The notes under the pieces are model-generated. The model searched no databases, was not told the origin of the DNA, and saw only the letters and a program-made list of their open reading frames with translations. A DNA stretch of 64,000 nucleotides, taken from the NCBI GenBank assembly GCA_023384675.1, contig JAHDVK010000018.1, positions 1 through 64,000 of the forward strand, given 5' to 3'. Below, one piece after another: positions 50,478-62,156 of the stretch (the stretch's first letter is position 1; every line of letters starts with the position of its first letter). Both the position numbers and the translations under genes were made by a program. This DNA comes from Bryobacteraceae bacterium (lineage in GTDB: Bacteria > Acidobacteriota > Terriglobia > Bryobacterales > Bryobacteraceae).

Positions 50478-50803
50478 TCCGGTTCCGCCTGCTGCTCGGA
50501 TTCAGCGGCGGGCGGAGGTTCGGCGGCCTTCTTCTTCTGCTCCTCGAAGACGTGCATGTAGCGGAAGCGCAGTTCGGTCAGCGAATTGTCGAGCAGGCGC
50601 TGCTCCTCCATCGACAGATTCCCCTTCGTCTTTTCCTGAAGCATGGCCATCATATCGATCGTGTGCCGCGCCAGCTTTAAGTCGGGCTCCGCCGGCTGCT
50701 CGCTGTACGGGTTCAAGCCCAGCTGCATTTCGGCCTGCATCCGGAACGACAACACCAGGAACTCAAAGCTGGCGGGTGGCAGTGGAATGTCCGTTTCGCT
50801 CAT
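50474..50803 (-). CDS. DUF1844-domain protein
   Basis: This 109-residue acidic, mainly helical protein matches DUF1844: FLVLSFRMQAEMQLGLNPY followed by DLKLARHTIDMMAMLQEKTKGNLS. The tail is rich in Glu, Ala and Pro. No function is known. It leads the small operon with the PhnP-like gene and ribF. Confidence 0.85.
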   Translation of the reverse strand: MSETDIPLPPASFEFLVLSFRMQAEMQLGLNPYSEQPAEPDLKLARHTIDMMAMLQEKTKGNLSMEEQRLLDNSLTELRFRYMHVFEEQKKKAAEPPPAAESEQQAEPE

Positions 50804-51067
50804 CAGTTCTCTATTCTAGCCGGGCCGCGCCCGGCAAGTCAGTTAACACACCCTGGCCCCATGGACCGACAGCAAGAGGCAGCCTCTATTCGGCGATATC
50901 CATTCGCGCCAAAATCCCAAACAGCAATTGTATTGCATTCCAGGATTTTTCCGGCTTTTGCCTGATGCGAATCCTCAGGTGTATTCTCCCCCCATTCCTA
51001 CGTGAAATGCTTAGCTTAGAACGCCGGTCCATATGGTACTATCGAGAAGAATCGGTGGTATCCCTGC
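50804..51067. other. 264-base AT-richer intergenic region
   Basis: The stretch between DUF1844 and the PEP-CTERM gene is visibly richer in A and T than its neighbours, especially from about 50870 to 51060. TACTAT (51037-51042) could act as a -10 for the downstream gene. I see no palindrome, terminator or sigma-54 site. Confidence 0.35.
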
Positions 51068-51751
51068 ATGGTCAAGTTCGTGTGGATCTTTCTTTTCCTA
51101 TTCCTGGCGGCCGCGACGCCAGCGTCCCCCTACACCATCGAGGTGATAAACACTGACTCCACGCGCGGCGGCGGCGTCAATTTCGTGGTGGACGGAGCGA
51201 ACTACAACGGATACGCGGGCGCCATTTTCGGCCGATTCGACGGCGGTTCCGAGACCCTGACCTTTTTCTGCGTGGACTTGTTCACGGGCATTAGTCTCGG
51301 CACCTACGGCACCACCCCAGTCACTCCCATTTCCGCTACCGCCCAGGCTCGCGTCGCCTGGCTTTACGAAAATCAACTCAGCACTGTCACCTCCGCCAAT
51401 CTGGGACGTGGTTTCCAGCTCGCCATTTGGGACATCATCCACGACGGCGGCGACGGGGTTAGCGCAGGGCGCATTCGACAACGCACCGGCTCCAACGGCA
51501 CCCCAGCCGCGGTCGTTACGGCCTGGAACAATTACCTCAATGTCAGCTTGGGCCAAAGCTCCACAAACGCCAGCATCTACCGGAACTTCGATCTCAGCAG
51601 CGGGATTCCCGTCCAGGATTTCATCGGCCCCTATCAGTTCATCGAAGGCGAGATCCCCGAGCCTTCGCAGTGGGTGCTGATGGCCACCGGCGCCGGAGTC
51701 CTGGCCTTCCGCCGCTTCCGCAGACGCCGGGCTCCTCCGCCGGCAGCTTAA
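51068..51751 (+). CDS. PEP-CTERM sorted secreted protein
   Basis: The 227-residue protein has a signal peptide (MVKFVWIFLFLFLAAATPAS) and a C-terminal sorting signal: EIPEPSQWVLMATGAGVLAF followed by an Arg-rich end (RRFRRRR). This is the PEP-CTERM type read by exosortase, which anchors or releases surface proteins in species that make extracellular polysaccharide. The body is beta-rich and Gly/Asn/Ser-rich, with a pair of conserved-looking Trp/Asp segments (LAIWDIIHDGGDG). No exosortase gene is in the window. Confidence 0.85.
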   Translation: MVKFVWIFLFLFLAAATPASPYTIEVINTDSTRGGGVNFVVDGANYNGYAGAIFGRFDGGSETLTFFCVDLFTGISLGTYGTTPVTPISATAQARVAWLYENQLSTVTSANLGRGFQLAIWDIIHDGGDGVSAGRIRQRTGSNGTPAAVVTAWNNYLNVSLGQSSTNASIYRNFDLSSGIPVQDFIGPYQFIEGEIPEPSQWVLMATGAGVLAFRRFRRRRAPPPAA

Positions 51752-51763
51752 GCGGCGCGCGCC

Positions 51764-54199
51764 CTACCGCACCACAATATTCACCATCTTGCCCGGCACC
51801 ACGATCAGCTTGACGATCGCCTTGCCCTCCGTGTGCGTTTGCACGTTCGGCTCAGCCTGCGCGGCCGCCTCGATCTCGGCCTGAGCCGCGCCATGCGGCA
51901 CGGCGATCTTCCCGCGCAGCTTCCCATTCACCTGCACCGGGATCTCGAGCATCTCCTCGCGCGCCAGTTCCTCGTCGCACTCCGGCCACGGCTGCTTGAA
52001 CACCGGCCCCGCATGCCCGAGTCCCGCCCAGAGATCCTCGGCCGCGAACGGCGCAAACGGCGCCAGCAGCAGCACCAGCTTCTCGCAGCACTCGCGCCGT
52101 GCGCCCGCGCTCAGCCCGCTCTCGGAGGCCTGCAATTCATTCATGAGCTCCATCAAGGCCGCGATTGATGTATTAAAATGCCAGCGGTTGTCGAAGTCGG
52201 CCGTCACTTTGCGGATCGTCTGATGCAGCTTGCGCAGCGCACGCGCATCCGTCGAGCCGTCGCCCCCCCCGGCATCCTGGTTCCGCGACACCCACCGGAA
52301 CAGCCGCGAAAGAAACCGGTACTGGCCCTCCACACTCGACTCGTTCCAGTCCATGTTCTTCTCAGGCGGCGCCGCGAACAGGGTAAACAGCCGGCACGTG
52401 TCCGCGCCGTATTTCACCACCATCTCGTCCGGGTCCACGATGTTGCCCTTCGACTTCGACATCGTCTGCCCGTGCAATTGCACCATGCCCTGCGTGAACA
52501 GATTCCCGAACGGCTCATCCACCGAAACCAGCCCGATGTCGCGCATCACCTTGCACCAGAAGCGCGAATAGAGCAGGTGCATGATCGCGTGTGTCACGCC
52601 GCCGATATACTGATCCACCGGGAACCACGGATTCACCACCGCCGGCTCAAAGGGCTTCTCCGCATTCCGCGGATCCACGTAGCGGAAAAAATACCACGAC
52701 GAATCCACGAAAGTGTCCATCGTGTCGGTTTCCCGGCGCGCCGCGCCGCCGCACTTCGGACACGCGCATTTCACAAACGATTCCAACTTCGCCAGCGGCG
52801 ATTGCCCCCGCCCCGTAAACTCGACATCACGAGGCAGCACCACTGGCAATTGATCGTCCGGCACCGGCTGAATCCCGCATGCCGCACAGTGGATCATCGG
52901 AATCGGCGTTCCCCAATAGCGCTGCCGCGACACGCCCCAGTCCTTCAACCGGTACGTAATGGCCGCTTTGCCGAAGCCCTGCGCTTCGGCGCGTTCGGCC
53001 ATCCGGCGGCGGCCTTCCTCGCTCGTCAGGCCGCTCCACTCCCCCGAATTCTCCATCACGCCATCCCCGGTGAACGCTTCCGCGGGCGACTCCGGCAGCG
53101 CTCCGTCCGCCGGACGGATCACGGGCGCAATCGGAATCCCATATTTCGTGCAGAACTCGAAATCGCGCTCGTCATGCGCGGGCACTGCCATAATCGCGCC
53201 CGTGCCGTAGCCCCACAGTACGAAATTGCCCACCCAGATCGGAACCTGTGCCCCGTTAAAAGGATTCGCGGCGTGATGGCCGGTGAAGAACCCTTCCTTC
53301 ACCAGTTGTTCAGGGTCCTTGCGGGCCTGGTCGTCGACCATTGCCTTCAACCTCGGAGCCAGTTCGCCCGCGCAAAGCTGCCTGGAAAGCGGATGCTCCG
53401 GCGCCAGAATCACGCACGTCGCGCCATAGATCGTATCGATGCGAGTGGTAAAAACGCGAATCTTTTGCTCTGTGCCCGCCAGAGTGAAGTCCACCTCCGC
53501 GCCTTCACTGCGGCCGATCCAGTTGCGCTGCATCGTCAGCACCTGCGCGGGCCAGCCCGCTTCCAACTGCTCCATGTCTTCCAGCAACTGATCGGCGTAG
53601 GCGGTGATCCGCAGGAACCACTGATCCAGTTCGCGCTGTTCTACCGGCGTCGTCTCGTGCCGCCAGCAGCACCCATCCACCACCTGCTCGTTCGCCAGCA
53701 CCGTCGAACACTCCGGGCACCAGTTCACCAGCGAAGACTTCCGGTAGGCCAGCCCCTTTTCGTACATCCGCAGAAAAAGCCACTGGTTCCAGCGGTAATA
53801 GTCCGGCTCGCACGTCGAGATCTCGCGATCCCAATCGTATGCGAAGCCCAGCCGCATCAACTGCTTCTTCATGTGGGCGATATTTGAAACCGTCCACTCG
53901 CCCGGATGCATTTTGTTCTTGATCGCCGCGTTTTCCGCCGGCAGCCCGAAGGCGTCCCAGCCCATCGGGTGCAGCACGTCGTAGCCCTTCATCCACATGT
54001 AGCGCGCCAGCGTGTCGCCTATCGAATAGTTGCGCACATGCCCCATGTGCAGCCGCCCCGACGGATACGGCAGCATCTCCAGCACGTAATAGCGCGGCTT
54101 CGATCCATCGTCCGCGGCCCGGTAAAGCATGGGGTTCGCCGCCCATTCGGCGCTCAGCTTCAGCTCGATTTCTTCGTGGTTGTACGGCTTTTCCGGCAT
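51764..54199 (-). CDS. leuS: Leucyl-tRNA synthetase
   Basis: The 811-residue class I enzyme charges tRNA(Leu). HIGH is HMGH at residues 51-54 ([20 protein letters not shown]), and KMSKS is TMSKSKGN at about 575. The CP1 editing domain (about 225-420) is present, as are zinc-type cysteines ([13 protein letters not shown] and CPKCGG). The C-terminal anticodon and extension domains end with [16 protein letters not shown]. The start overlaps the end of nfo by 40 bases. Confidence 0.96.
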   Translation of the reverse strand: MPEKPYNHEEIELKLSAEWAANPMLYRAADDGSKPRYYVLEMLPYPSGRLHMGHVRNYSIGDTLARYMWMKGYDVLHPMGWDAFGLPAENAAIKNKMHPGEWTVSNIAHMKKQLMRLGFAYDWDREISTCEPDYYRWNQWLFLRMYEKGLAYRKSSLVNWCPECSTVLANEQVVDGCCWRHETTPVEQRELDQWFLRITAYADQLLEDMEQLEAGWPAQVLTMQRNWIGRSEGAEVDFTLAGTEQKIRVFTTRIDTIYGATCVILAPEHPLSRQLCAGELAPRLKAMVDDQARKDPEQLVKEGFFTGHHAANPFNGAQVPIWVGNFVLWGYGTGAIMAVPAHDERDFEFCTKYGIPIAPVIRPADGALPESPAEAFTGDGVMENSGEWSGLTSEEGRRRMAERAEAQGFGKAAITYRLKDWGVSRQRYWGTPIPMIHCAACGIQPVPDDQLPVVLPRDVEFTGRGQSPLAKLESFVKCACPKCGGAARRETDTMDTFVDSSWYFFRYVDPRNAEKPFEPAVVNPWFPVDQYIGGVTHAIMHLLYSRFWCKVMRDIGLVSVDEPFGNLFTQGMVQLHGQTMSKSKGNIVDPDEMVVKYGADTCRLFTLFAAPPEKNMDWNESSVEGQYRFLSRLFRWVSRNQDAGGGDGSTDARALRKLHQTIRKVTADFDNRWHFNTSIAALMELMNELQASESGLSAGARRECCEKLVLLLAPFAPFAAEDLWAGLGHAGPVFKQPWPECDEELAREEMLEIPVQVNGKLRGKIAVPHGAAQAEIEAAAQAEPNVQTHTEGKAIVKLIVVPGKMVNIVVR

Positions 54200-55041
54200 A
54201 GAGACTTAAGTGTGTTCACGTTCCTGAGGTCGTCGCCCGGCTCATCGATGGGCGTCTCGAGGACAAAGGCCTTCGCGCGCAGCTTCGGGTGGTTCAGAAT
54301 CCGCCGGAAGCCGTCGAGACCAATCTGCCCTTCTCCAATGTTCGCATGGCGGTCGAGCTTCGAGGCAAGCGCGCCCTTCGAATCGTTCGCGTGAATCACA
54401 GGCACCCGGTCCAGGCCCAGCACCGCCCCAGTCCGCTTCACAATGTCGCGCAACCCGGCTTCGGTCGCCACGTCAAACCCCGATGCGTAAAGATGGCACG
54501 TGTCCAGACAATACCCGATCGGATACGGCACCCGGGGCGCAGCCAGATCGTGGATCTGCTTCAGTTCCTCCAGCGTCCGCCCGATCGTGTTCCCCGCCCC
54601 GGCCGTGTTTTCCAGCAGCAGCGTGAAGTTCTTTGGCGGCTTCAGCCCCACGGAAGCCTCTTGCAGCGCATCCGCAATCGCCAGAATGCCCTCTTCCAGC
54701 GTCCGGTCCCTGTGCGAGCCCGGGTGGATCACCAGATACTCCGCTCCGATGAGAAAAGCCCGTTCCAGTTCTCCACGAAACGCTCCAACCGACTTCGCCC
54801 GGATCGCCTCATCCCCCGAAGCCAGATTGATCAGATACGAATCGTGGATCACCAGCGGCCGCAGATCGTGCTGGGCGCGCAGACGCCGCATCTCGGCCAC
54901 CTCGCCGGCCGGCGGCGGCGAGGCGCGCCACATCCGCGGGCTGGCAGAAAAAATCTGAAAACAGTTCGCGCCGAGTTCGAGAGCCTTCGCCGCCGCGTTC
55001 GGCAAGCGCGGCGACGACGATGTATGAATGCCGATGCGCAA
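54160..55041 (-). CDS. nfo: Deoxyribonuclease IV (AP endonuclease)
   Basis: The 293-residue Nfo-type TIM-barrel nuclease incises DNA at abasic sites in base-excision repair. The trinuclear zinc ligands lie in the typical places: [50 protein letters not shown] with [11 protein letters not shown], and FVLETP. The start codon is TTG, as needed to give MRIGIHTS. The last 13 codons run over the leuS start. Confidence 0.95.
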   Translation of the reverse strand: MRIGIHTSSSPRLPNAAAKALELGANCFQIFSASPRMWRASPPPAGEVAEMRRLRAQHDLRPLVIHDSYLINLASGDEAIRAKSVGAFRGELERAFLIGAEYLVIHPGSHRDRTLEEGILAIADALQEASVGLKPPKNFTLLLENTAGAGNTIGRTLEELKQIHDLAAPRVPYPIGYCLDTCHLYASGFDVATEAGLRDIVKRTGAVLGLDRVPVIHANDSKGALASKLDRHANIGEGQIGLDGFRRILNHPKLRAKAFVLETPIDEPGDDLRNVNTLKSLCRKSRTTTKKSS

Positions 55042-55050
55042 ACCGCCAGT

Positions 55051-55419
55051 TTAGCGCGGCGGCGGTATCGCAATGGGAATCGTGGTCTCCAGCGGCGGCC
55101 CGCCCCGGTGCGTGAACCACACCCTCAGCTTGTACTCGCCTGGCTCGATCACGGGCGGCAGCACCCAGCGCTCCCGCAGATCCCACACGCCGGAACCGAT
55201 GGCCCGCCGCGCCAAAGCGCTTGAAAACACCCGGTCGTCGCTCCAGCGCAGCCCGCCGGGCTGCAGTTCAAGATCGTACATCTGGACGCTCGGGAAATGC
55301 AGGTAAAAAGGCGCGCCCTCATTCACCAGCCGGATCTTCAGATCCACCACGCGGCCGCGTACCTTGGCTTCCGCCTCGACGTACACGCCGGTCAGCAACA
55401 ATGTCATCGCCAGGAGCAT
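55051..55419 (-). CDS. BsuPI-like secreted beta-sandwich protein
   Basis: This 122-residue protein has a short signal peptide (MLLAMTLLLTGVYVEA) and a beta-sandwich resembling the BsuPI intracellular proteinase inhibitor domain: VDLKIRLVNEGAPFYLHFPSVQMYDLEL and PGEYKLRVWF. GGGAGG five bases before the ATG at 55419 makes this start clear, although the open frame continues upstream. Function as an inhibitor or adhesin-like module is unproven. It ends nine bases before nfo, on the same strand. Confidence 0.7.
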   Translation of the reverse strand: MLLAMTLLLTGVYVEAEAKVRGRVVDLKIRLVNEGAPFYLHFPSVQMYDLELQPGGLRWSDDRVFSSALARRAIGSGVWDLRERWVLPPVIEPGEYKLRVWFTHRGGPPLETTIPIAIPPPR

Positions 55420-55465
55420 AGCGCCTCCCACGTCCATCGTACCAGCCATTTGTAACGATCCAGGG

Positions 55466-55612
55466 ATGATGAACGCCGCCCCTGGCCCGGCCGGACTCGA
55501 CGAGATTCGCATCGGACCGTTGTCGAGGACGCTGGCCGGAAAGGGAACTGTGCCGGTGACCGTGTCTTCGCGGACTCGAACGGCGAACACGCTCACAGTG
55601 ACAATCGAGTGA
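55466..55612 (+). pseudogene. Remnant of a TIGR03437-type C-terminal domain
   Basis: Between the BsuPI-like gene and gph, the plus strand encodes GPAGLDEIRIGPLSRTLAGKG and then VTVSSRTRTANTLTVTIE before a stop. This matches the end of the TIGR03437 domain seen at the C-termini of many Solibacter proteins, where a GLDxIxxxLPRSLAGxGxV core leads to a final strand ANTVTVxI. Only about 45 residues remain and no upstream part of the parent gene is present. It is therefore best read as a decayed fragment. Confidence 0.6.
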
Positions 55613-55625
55613 TGCGGCGCACGCT

Positions 55626-56254
55626 TCAGCCGGCAAGTTCCCGCGGGTGGCTGATCCAGTAATCCGGCGTGAAAGCCGCCATCGCGTCCTGATTGCCGTA
55701 GCCCCAGCGCACCGCGCACGTCTTCACGCCCGCGCGCCGGCCCGCTTCCATGTCCGGAGCCGCATCGCCCACCAGCAAACACTCCTCGGGACGCACGCCG
55801 AAGTGCTCAATCGACCGCAGAATCACGTCCGGCTGCGGCTTCGACGGAAACCCGTCGGTCCCCTGCACGTGATCGAAATAGGCGATCAGGCCGAATTGCG
55901 TCAAAACATTTCTGGTGGTTTCCGTGCCTTTGGTGGTGGCCGTGGATTTGCGCCCGCCCAGACGTTCGAGCATCGGCTGGATGCCATCGAACACACGCGT
56001 CGTGACGTGCTCGCGGGCCAGATAGATCGACCGGTAATTCGCCAGCACGCGCTCGTGTTCCTCGCGCGAGTAGTGCGGCAGCACCTGCTCGAACAGCTCA
56101 AATAGGTGGAAACCGATGAAGCTCTGCAGGTAGCTCTGCTCGAGGCCGGTAACGCCCTCTTGCTCGAGAGCCTGCCGGACGGCGCCGGTGATGTCGGGCG
56201 CCGAGTCCATCAGCGTCCCGTCCACGTCGAACAGGTAAACCGGAAACTCTGGGA

Positions 56255-56258
<4 letters not shown>
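55626..56258 (-). CDS. HAD phosphatase, phosphoglycolate-phosphatase-like
   Basis: The 210-residue protein is a class I HAD hydrolase: [12 protein letters not shown] carries the nucleophilic Asp, TTKGTE the Thr/Ser of motif II, and [17 protein letters not shown] motif III/IV. A helical cap follows residue 20. It resembles Gph but its substrate is not fixed. The GTG start overlaps the ftsH stop (GTGA). Confidence 0.85.
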
Positions 56259-58171
<1,913 letters not shown>

Positions 58172-58325
58172 TCCCTCTCCCGCGCGATCCGGCCTTCACG
58201 CCATCGCCGGTGGCACGCTATAGATACAGACGCCGCAGCGGCGATTTTTGATTCACTGCGCCCCTGCTCCAAGTGGACGTCCAGTGCGCCTGCGCCGGCG
58301 CATTCCTGTATTCACACTGCCTTCA

Positions 58326-59558
58326 TTATATAGAGACATCGGCAATTTCGCTGAGAAGTTTACGGATGCCGTCAGGCAAACTCCGCCCCGCCCCCGACAG
58401 ACCAAACCCGTCCGCCCACAGCAGTTCCCCGCCCCGCGCCGCCACCAGCCACCTCGCGCGCCGCCAGCGCGGCACATTCCTGGCGCGCAGACGCTCCCGA
58501 AAGGGCCGCCCGTCATACAAATCCCCCGGCCGCCACGCCCGCACAACCACCTCTCCCGCTTCTCCCCTCAACCCCTTCGCCCGTACCCCTTCCACCGGAC
58601 CTGCGCCCAGCCGCAGCCACCCGCAGCTGCGCTCCGCCACCACGCCCGGCAGGTCCATCCGCCCCTCGCCGCGCTCGCGTTCCGCCATCGCCAGAACCCG
58701 TTCCACATGGTCGTGATCGATCGCCCGCAGCCCGCCGCGCAGTCTCCCCATCGCCCGCCGGACAAGCCGCCGCGCCAGCGCCCGTCCTCCCCCCATCAGT
58801 TCTTCGACTCGCGCCACCAGCGCGCCATCCTCCTCGCGCCATACGCGGCCCTCGGCCTCGCCCGTCAGCCGCGCCCAGTAGGCCTCCTCCTCCAGCGCGA
58901 TGTCCGCCAGCCGCGCCAGCGCGCGGCGGGCCTCCGGGTTCACCAGCCGTGACAGTTCCGGCAGCACCGCGCGCAAAGCGTTCCGGCGGAACCGGACGTC
59001 CGCATTGGTCGCGTCCTCGCGCCATTCCAGTCCTCTTTCCCGCAGATACTCCCCCACCGCCGCGCGGTCCACCTCCAGCAGCGGGCGGACGATTCCCTCG
59101 GCCGTTACCGGGAGAATCCCCGCAAGCCCGCCCGGCCCGGCTCCTCGCAGAGCCCGGAACAGCACCGTCTCGGCCTGATCATCCAAAGTATGGCCCGTGG
59201 CGACGCGGTCCAGCGGCAGCGCCGCCATCTGGGCGGCAAAGAAACGCCGCCGCGCCTCCCGCCCCCGCGCCTCCAGGTTCGACTCCGGAACCGCTCCCTC
59301 CATCCGCTCCACCACGCACCTGAAGCCGTAGCGCGCCGCCAATTGCTCGACGAACCGCGCGTCGCCATCTGAAGAATCCCCCCGCCAGCCGTGGTTCAAA
59401 TGCAGCACCGTCAACGCCCACCCATGGGCCGGCGCCAGCGCCGCCAGCACGTCCAGCAAACACACCGAGTCCGCCCCGCCCGACACCGCCACGCCCACGC
59501 GCGCGCCCCCAGGCAGCATATGATAACGTTTGAGGATTCCGGCGACTGCTTTCAGCAC
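58326..59558 (-). CDS. tilS: tRNA(Ile)-lysidine synthase
   Basis: This 410-residue ATP-dependent enzyme attaches lysine to C34 of tRNA(Ile2), which lets it read AUA. The PP-loop SGGADSVCLLD, the follow-on ATGHTLDDQAETVLFRALRG and the C-terminal TilS domain are all visible. The start is GTG. It diverges from the KdsC-like gene with 27 bases between starts, so the promoters must overlap or lie within coding sequence. Confidence 0.93.
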   Translation of the reverse strand: MLKAVAGILKRYHMLPGGARVGVAVSGGADSVCLLDVLAALAPAHGWALTVLHLNHGWRGDSSDGDARFVEQLAARYGFRCVVERMEGAVPESNLEARGREARRRFFAAQMAALPLDRVATGHTLDDQAETVLFRALRGAGPGGLAGILPVTAEGIVRPLLEVDRAAVGEYLRERGLEWREDATNADVRFRRNALRAVLPELSRLVNPEARRALARLADIALEEEAYWARLTGEAEGRVWREEDGALVARVEELMGGGRALARRLVRRAMGRLRGGLRAIDHDHVERVLAMAERERGEGRMDLPGVVAERSCGWLRLGAGPVEGVRAKGLRGEAGEVVVRAWRPGDLYDGRPFRERLRARNVPRWRRARWLVAARGGELLWADGFGLSGAGRSLPDGIRKLLSEIADVSI

Positions 59559-59585
59559 CCTACGTCAGCTCGCGCCTCTCATTCT

Positions 59586-60140
59586 ATGCAATCCAATCTC
59601 TCGCCCGATCTCGCCGCCCGCGCCGCCCGCATCGAGCTTGTCCTGATGGACGTGGATGGCGTCCTCACCGACGGCCGCTACTTCCATGTTCCAAACCCCG
59701 CCGGCGGCCTCTTTGAAGTGAAATTGTTCGAGGCGCAGGACGGCATCGCCCTGCAGTGGTTCCACCGCTACGGCATCCAGACCGGACTCATCAGCGGCCG
59801 CCACTCCGAAGCCACCGCCGAGCGCGCCCGCTCCAGCCACATGAAGTACTGCTACATGGGCAATACCGAAAAACTGCCCCTGTTCAACGAAATCCTCGCC
59901 GATAGCAAGCTCAGCCCCGACCAGGTCTGCTTCGTTGGCGACGACCTCACCGACGCCATCCTCATGCGGCGCGTGGGGCTGGCCGTGGCCGTGGCCAACG
60001 CCCGCCCCGAGGTGATGAAGGTGGCCCATTTCGTCACCCCGCGGCCCGGCGGCAGCGGCGCCATCCGCGACACCGCCGAACTCATCTTCCAGGCCAAAGG
60101 CATCTGGCCGAAGATCCTCGCCCATTACGAACTGGAGTAG
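59586..60140 (+). CDS. KdsC-like HAD phosphatase
   Basis: The 184-residue protein is a capless HAD phosphatase of the KdsC type, which removes phosphate from 3-deoxy-D-manno-octulosonate 8-phosphate in lipid A-core synthesis. LVLMDVDGVLTDGRYF carries the two aspartates, TGLISGRHSEATAERARSS follows as motif II, and VCFVGDDLTDAILMRRVG is motif III-IV. A GPGG-type tail is replaced by PRPGGSGAIRDTAELI, usual for the group. No other Kdo genes are nearby, so a related sugar phosphate is possible. Confidence 0.87.
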   Translation: MQSNLSPDLAARAARIELVLMDVDGVLTDGRYFHVPNPAGGLFEVKLFEAQDGIALQWFHRYGIQTGLISGRHSEATAERARSSHMKYCYMGNTEKLPLFNEILADSKLSPDQVCFVGDDLTDAILMRRVGLAVAVANARPEVMKVAHFVTPRPGGSGAIRDTAELIFQAKGIWPKILAHYELE

Positions 60141-60144
60141 CCCC

Positions 60145-60807
60145 ATGAAAACGGAGCGCATCGGCGTCGTCGTCCAGACGCGCAACGAACGCGGCGTTCT
60201 GCACCGGCTCACCGGCGTCATCGCTGCCCATGAAGGCGACATCGCCTCGGTCGAGATGCTCGAAAGCCGCGTGGAGGGCGAGTCGCGCATCTACTTCGAA
60301 ATCGATCTCACGCGTCCGCCCGAGCCGCTGCTCGCTGAAATGGAGGCCCTGCCCGCCGTCCGCGAACTCACCGCCGAGAAAAGCCTCCAGAAGATCTACG
60401 GCAAGCGCATCATCATCATGGGCGGCGGCGCGCAGGTGGGCCAGGTGGCTATCGGCGCCATCAGCGAGGCCGACCGCCACAATATCCGCGGCGAGCACAT
60501 CTCGGTGGACACCATCCCTCTGGTCGGCGAACAGCCGCTGGCCGACGCCGTCCGCGCTGTCGCACGCCTGCCGCGCGCCCGCGCCCTCGTCCTCGCCGGC
60601 TCGCTCATGGGGGGAGACATCGAGAAGGCCGTGCGCGAAGTTCGCGCCCAGGGGCTTCTTGTGGTGAGCCTCAACATGGCCGGCAGCGTCCCCGATGCCG
60701 CCGACCTCGTCGTCACCGACCCCGTTCAGGCCGGCGTGATGACCGTCATGGCCGTCGCTGAAACCGCCAAATTCCGCATCGACCGGCTGAAGCGGCGCGA
60801 ATTCTGA
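60145..60807 (+). CDS. ACT-domain plus DUF5612-like protein
   Basis: The 220-residue protein starts with an ACT domain (IGVVVQTRNERGVLHRLTGVIAAHEGDI), a fold that senses small ligands such as amino acids. Residues about 85-220 (RIIIMGGGAQVGQVAIGAISEADRHNIRGEHIS, LVLAGSLMGGDIEKAV) resemble DUF5612, a domain mostly known from methanogenic archaea with an ACT domain in front. The second half looks like a Rossmann-type nucleotide or sugar-binding unit. It begins four bases after the KdsC-like gene, so the two are probably co-translated. Function is unknown. Confidence 0.75.
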   Translation: MKTERIGVVVQTRNERGVLHRLTGVIAAHEGDIASVEMLESRVEGESRIYFEIDLTRPPEPLLAEMEALPAVRELTAEKSLQKIYGKRIIIMGGGAQVGQVAIGAISEADRHNIRGEHISVDTIPLVGEQPLADAVRAVARLPRARALVLAGSLMGGDIEKAVREVRAQGLLVVSLNMAGSVPDAADLVVTDPVQAGVMTVMAVAETAKFRIDRLKRREF

Positions 60808-60812
60808 CTTCC

Positions 60813-61409
60813 TTACTCGACTCTCAAACCGTACTCGCGCAGCAGTTCCCCGCCCCCGCGGAGCCGCACCCAATACCGCCCCGGGCGAAGCGCCCCCACG
60901 GCCGCCTCTAATTCGCCGTTTTCGCGCGACACCGCCTTCCGCAGCAGCACTTGCCCCTCGCCGCTCGCCAACTCCACCTCGTACGCGTCCAGGCGCGGCA
61001 GATGATCGAGATCCAGCTTCAACGTCGCGGACTGCCCTGCCGGAATGGACGCTGCCTGCTCTCCCGCCGGGCTCCGGCTGACGCTCAGCGCCACGAGCAC
61101 CGGCGCGGCGCCCTCGTTCCCACCCGTACCTGCGGGCAGCGTCAGCCACACGCCCAGCGCCAGCGATGCCGCCACCCCGGAAAACACCGCCCAGCGTCCT
61201 GCCGATGGCCGCCTCGGCACAGCCGGACGCCCCGCCGCTTCGCGGAAATCCTTGACGAATTGCTCTTCCCGCTTCACCCGCTCCTGGCAGGCTTCGCAGA
61301 ACAGCAGATGCTCCTCGGCCCGCGCTTGTCCCGCCTCGGACAACCGGCCAAACACAAAATCTTCCGCTTCCTGATCGCTCAGGCAACGATCGGCCATTCT
61401 TTCATCCAT
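60813..61409 (-). CDS. zf-HC2 transmembrane anti-sigma factor candidate
   Basis: This 198-residue protein has the zinc-finger anti-sigma (ZAS) motif His34-x3-Cys38-x2-Cys41 in EEHLLFCEACQERV, one transmembrane helix (about 72-92) and an exterior beta-rich domain. It is probably an inner-membrane regulator that sequesters the neighbouring sigma factor. GGGAGGT seven bases before the ATG at 61409 settles the start. It is 120 bases downstream of the sigma gene and on the same strand. Confidence 0.82.
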   Translation of the reverse strand: MDERMADRCLSDQEAEDFVFGRLSEAGQARAEEHLLFCEACQERVKREEQFVKDFREAAGRPAVPRRPSAGRWAVFSGVAASLALGVWLTLPAGTGGNEGAAPVLVALSVSRSPAGEQAASIPAGQSATLKLDLDHLPRLDAYEVELASGEGQVLLRKAVSRENGELEAAVGALRPGRYWVRLRGGGELLREYGLRVE

Positions 61410-61529
61410 CGCGACACCTCCCACAACCGGGATAGGCGTCCATCTACGCTTCTGCGAGCGTTTCCACGGCACCAGCCTCGTGACAGGGTGCTGGGTGACG
61501 GGCTCCGCGCCCCCTCATTGTATTAAGTG

Positions 61530-62153
61530 TCACGCACCCGCTGTTTTTCTCACGAAATTTTGCCCTGTGCCACGATTTTGTATCGCCCGGCGCTCCGATT
61601 CCCCAAACCGGGCCTTCGCCCTCGACTTCAACAGCCGGAATTGCGTCTCGTTCAACCCCATCTCTTCGCAGATCTGCCCCGGCTTCTGCTCGTACAGATA
61701 GAAGCGCGTCAGGATTTCACGGTCCCGCGAACTCATTTCGGACAGTGTCCGCCGGACCAGTTGCACCCGCTCCGTCTGCAGCAAGCTCTGCTCCGGATCC
61801 CGCCCGCCAGCCGCCAGGCCGCTGTGCTCTCCAATGTCCAGCAGGTTGCGGCGTTCCCCCGCCGAGTCGGCAATCATGGAAGCCGTCTGACGGCGGACCA
61901 CCGTCCGGATGAATCCCGGCAGCCGCTCCGGCTCCCGCAGTCGCCCCTCGCGAATCGCCTCCAGGACCATCAGGAATACATCATGCACCCGGTCGTCCAG
62001 ATGCTCCGTTCCAAGTTGCCGCGAAATCAAAAGACGCACGCCGCGCGCGAAATAGCGGTACAACTCCTCCACGCTGGCGGCGTCCCCTCCACGGATTCTC
62101 CCCACCAGTTCCGCCCAATGATCGAATGTTTCCCCGGAGATGGTCAGCAGCAT
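61530..62153 (-). CDS. ECF-type RNA polymerase sigma factor
   Basis: The 207-residue protein has sigma region 2 (residues about 20-90, VEELYRYFARGVRLLI and HDVFLMVLEAIREG) and region 4 (about 130-185, LSEMSSRDREILTRFYLYEQKPGQICEEMGLNETQFRLLKSRAKAR), with no region 1 or 3. It would direct polymerase to a special set of promoters. It starts four bases after the stop of the CHAT gene, so CHAT, sigma and anti-sigma are read as one transcript. The short spacing suggests translational coupling. Confidence 0.88.
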   Translation of the reverse strand: MLLTISGETFDHWAELVGRIRGGDAASVEELYRYFARGVRLLISRQLGTEHLDDRVHDVFLMVLEAIREGRLREPERLPGFIRTVVRRQTASMIADSAGERRNLLDIGEHSGLAAGGRDPEQSLLQTERVQLVRRTLSEMSSRDREILTRFYLYEQKPGQICEEMGLNETQFRLLKSRAKARFGESERRAIQNRGTGQNFVRKTAGA

Positions 62154-62156
62154 CGG

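Noticed and set aside
52178-53887. A 569-codon plus-strand frame inside leuS.
   Set aside because: It is antisense to leuS, whose HMGH and KMSKS motifs are unambiguous.
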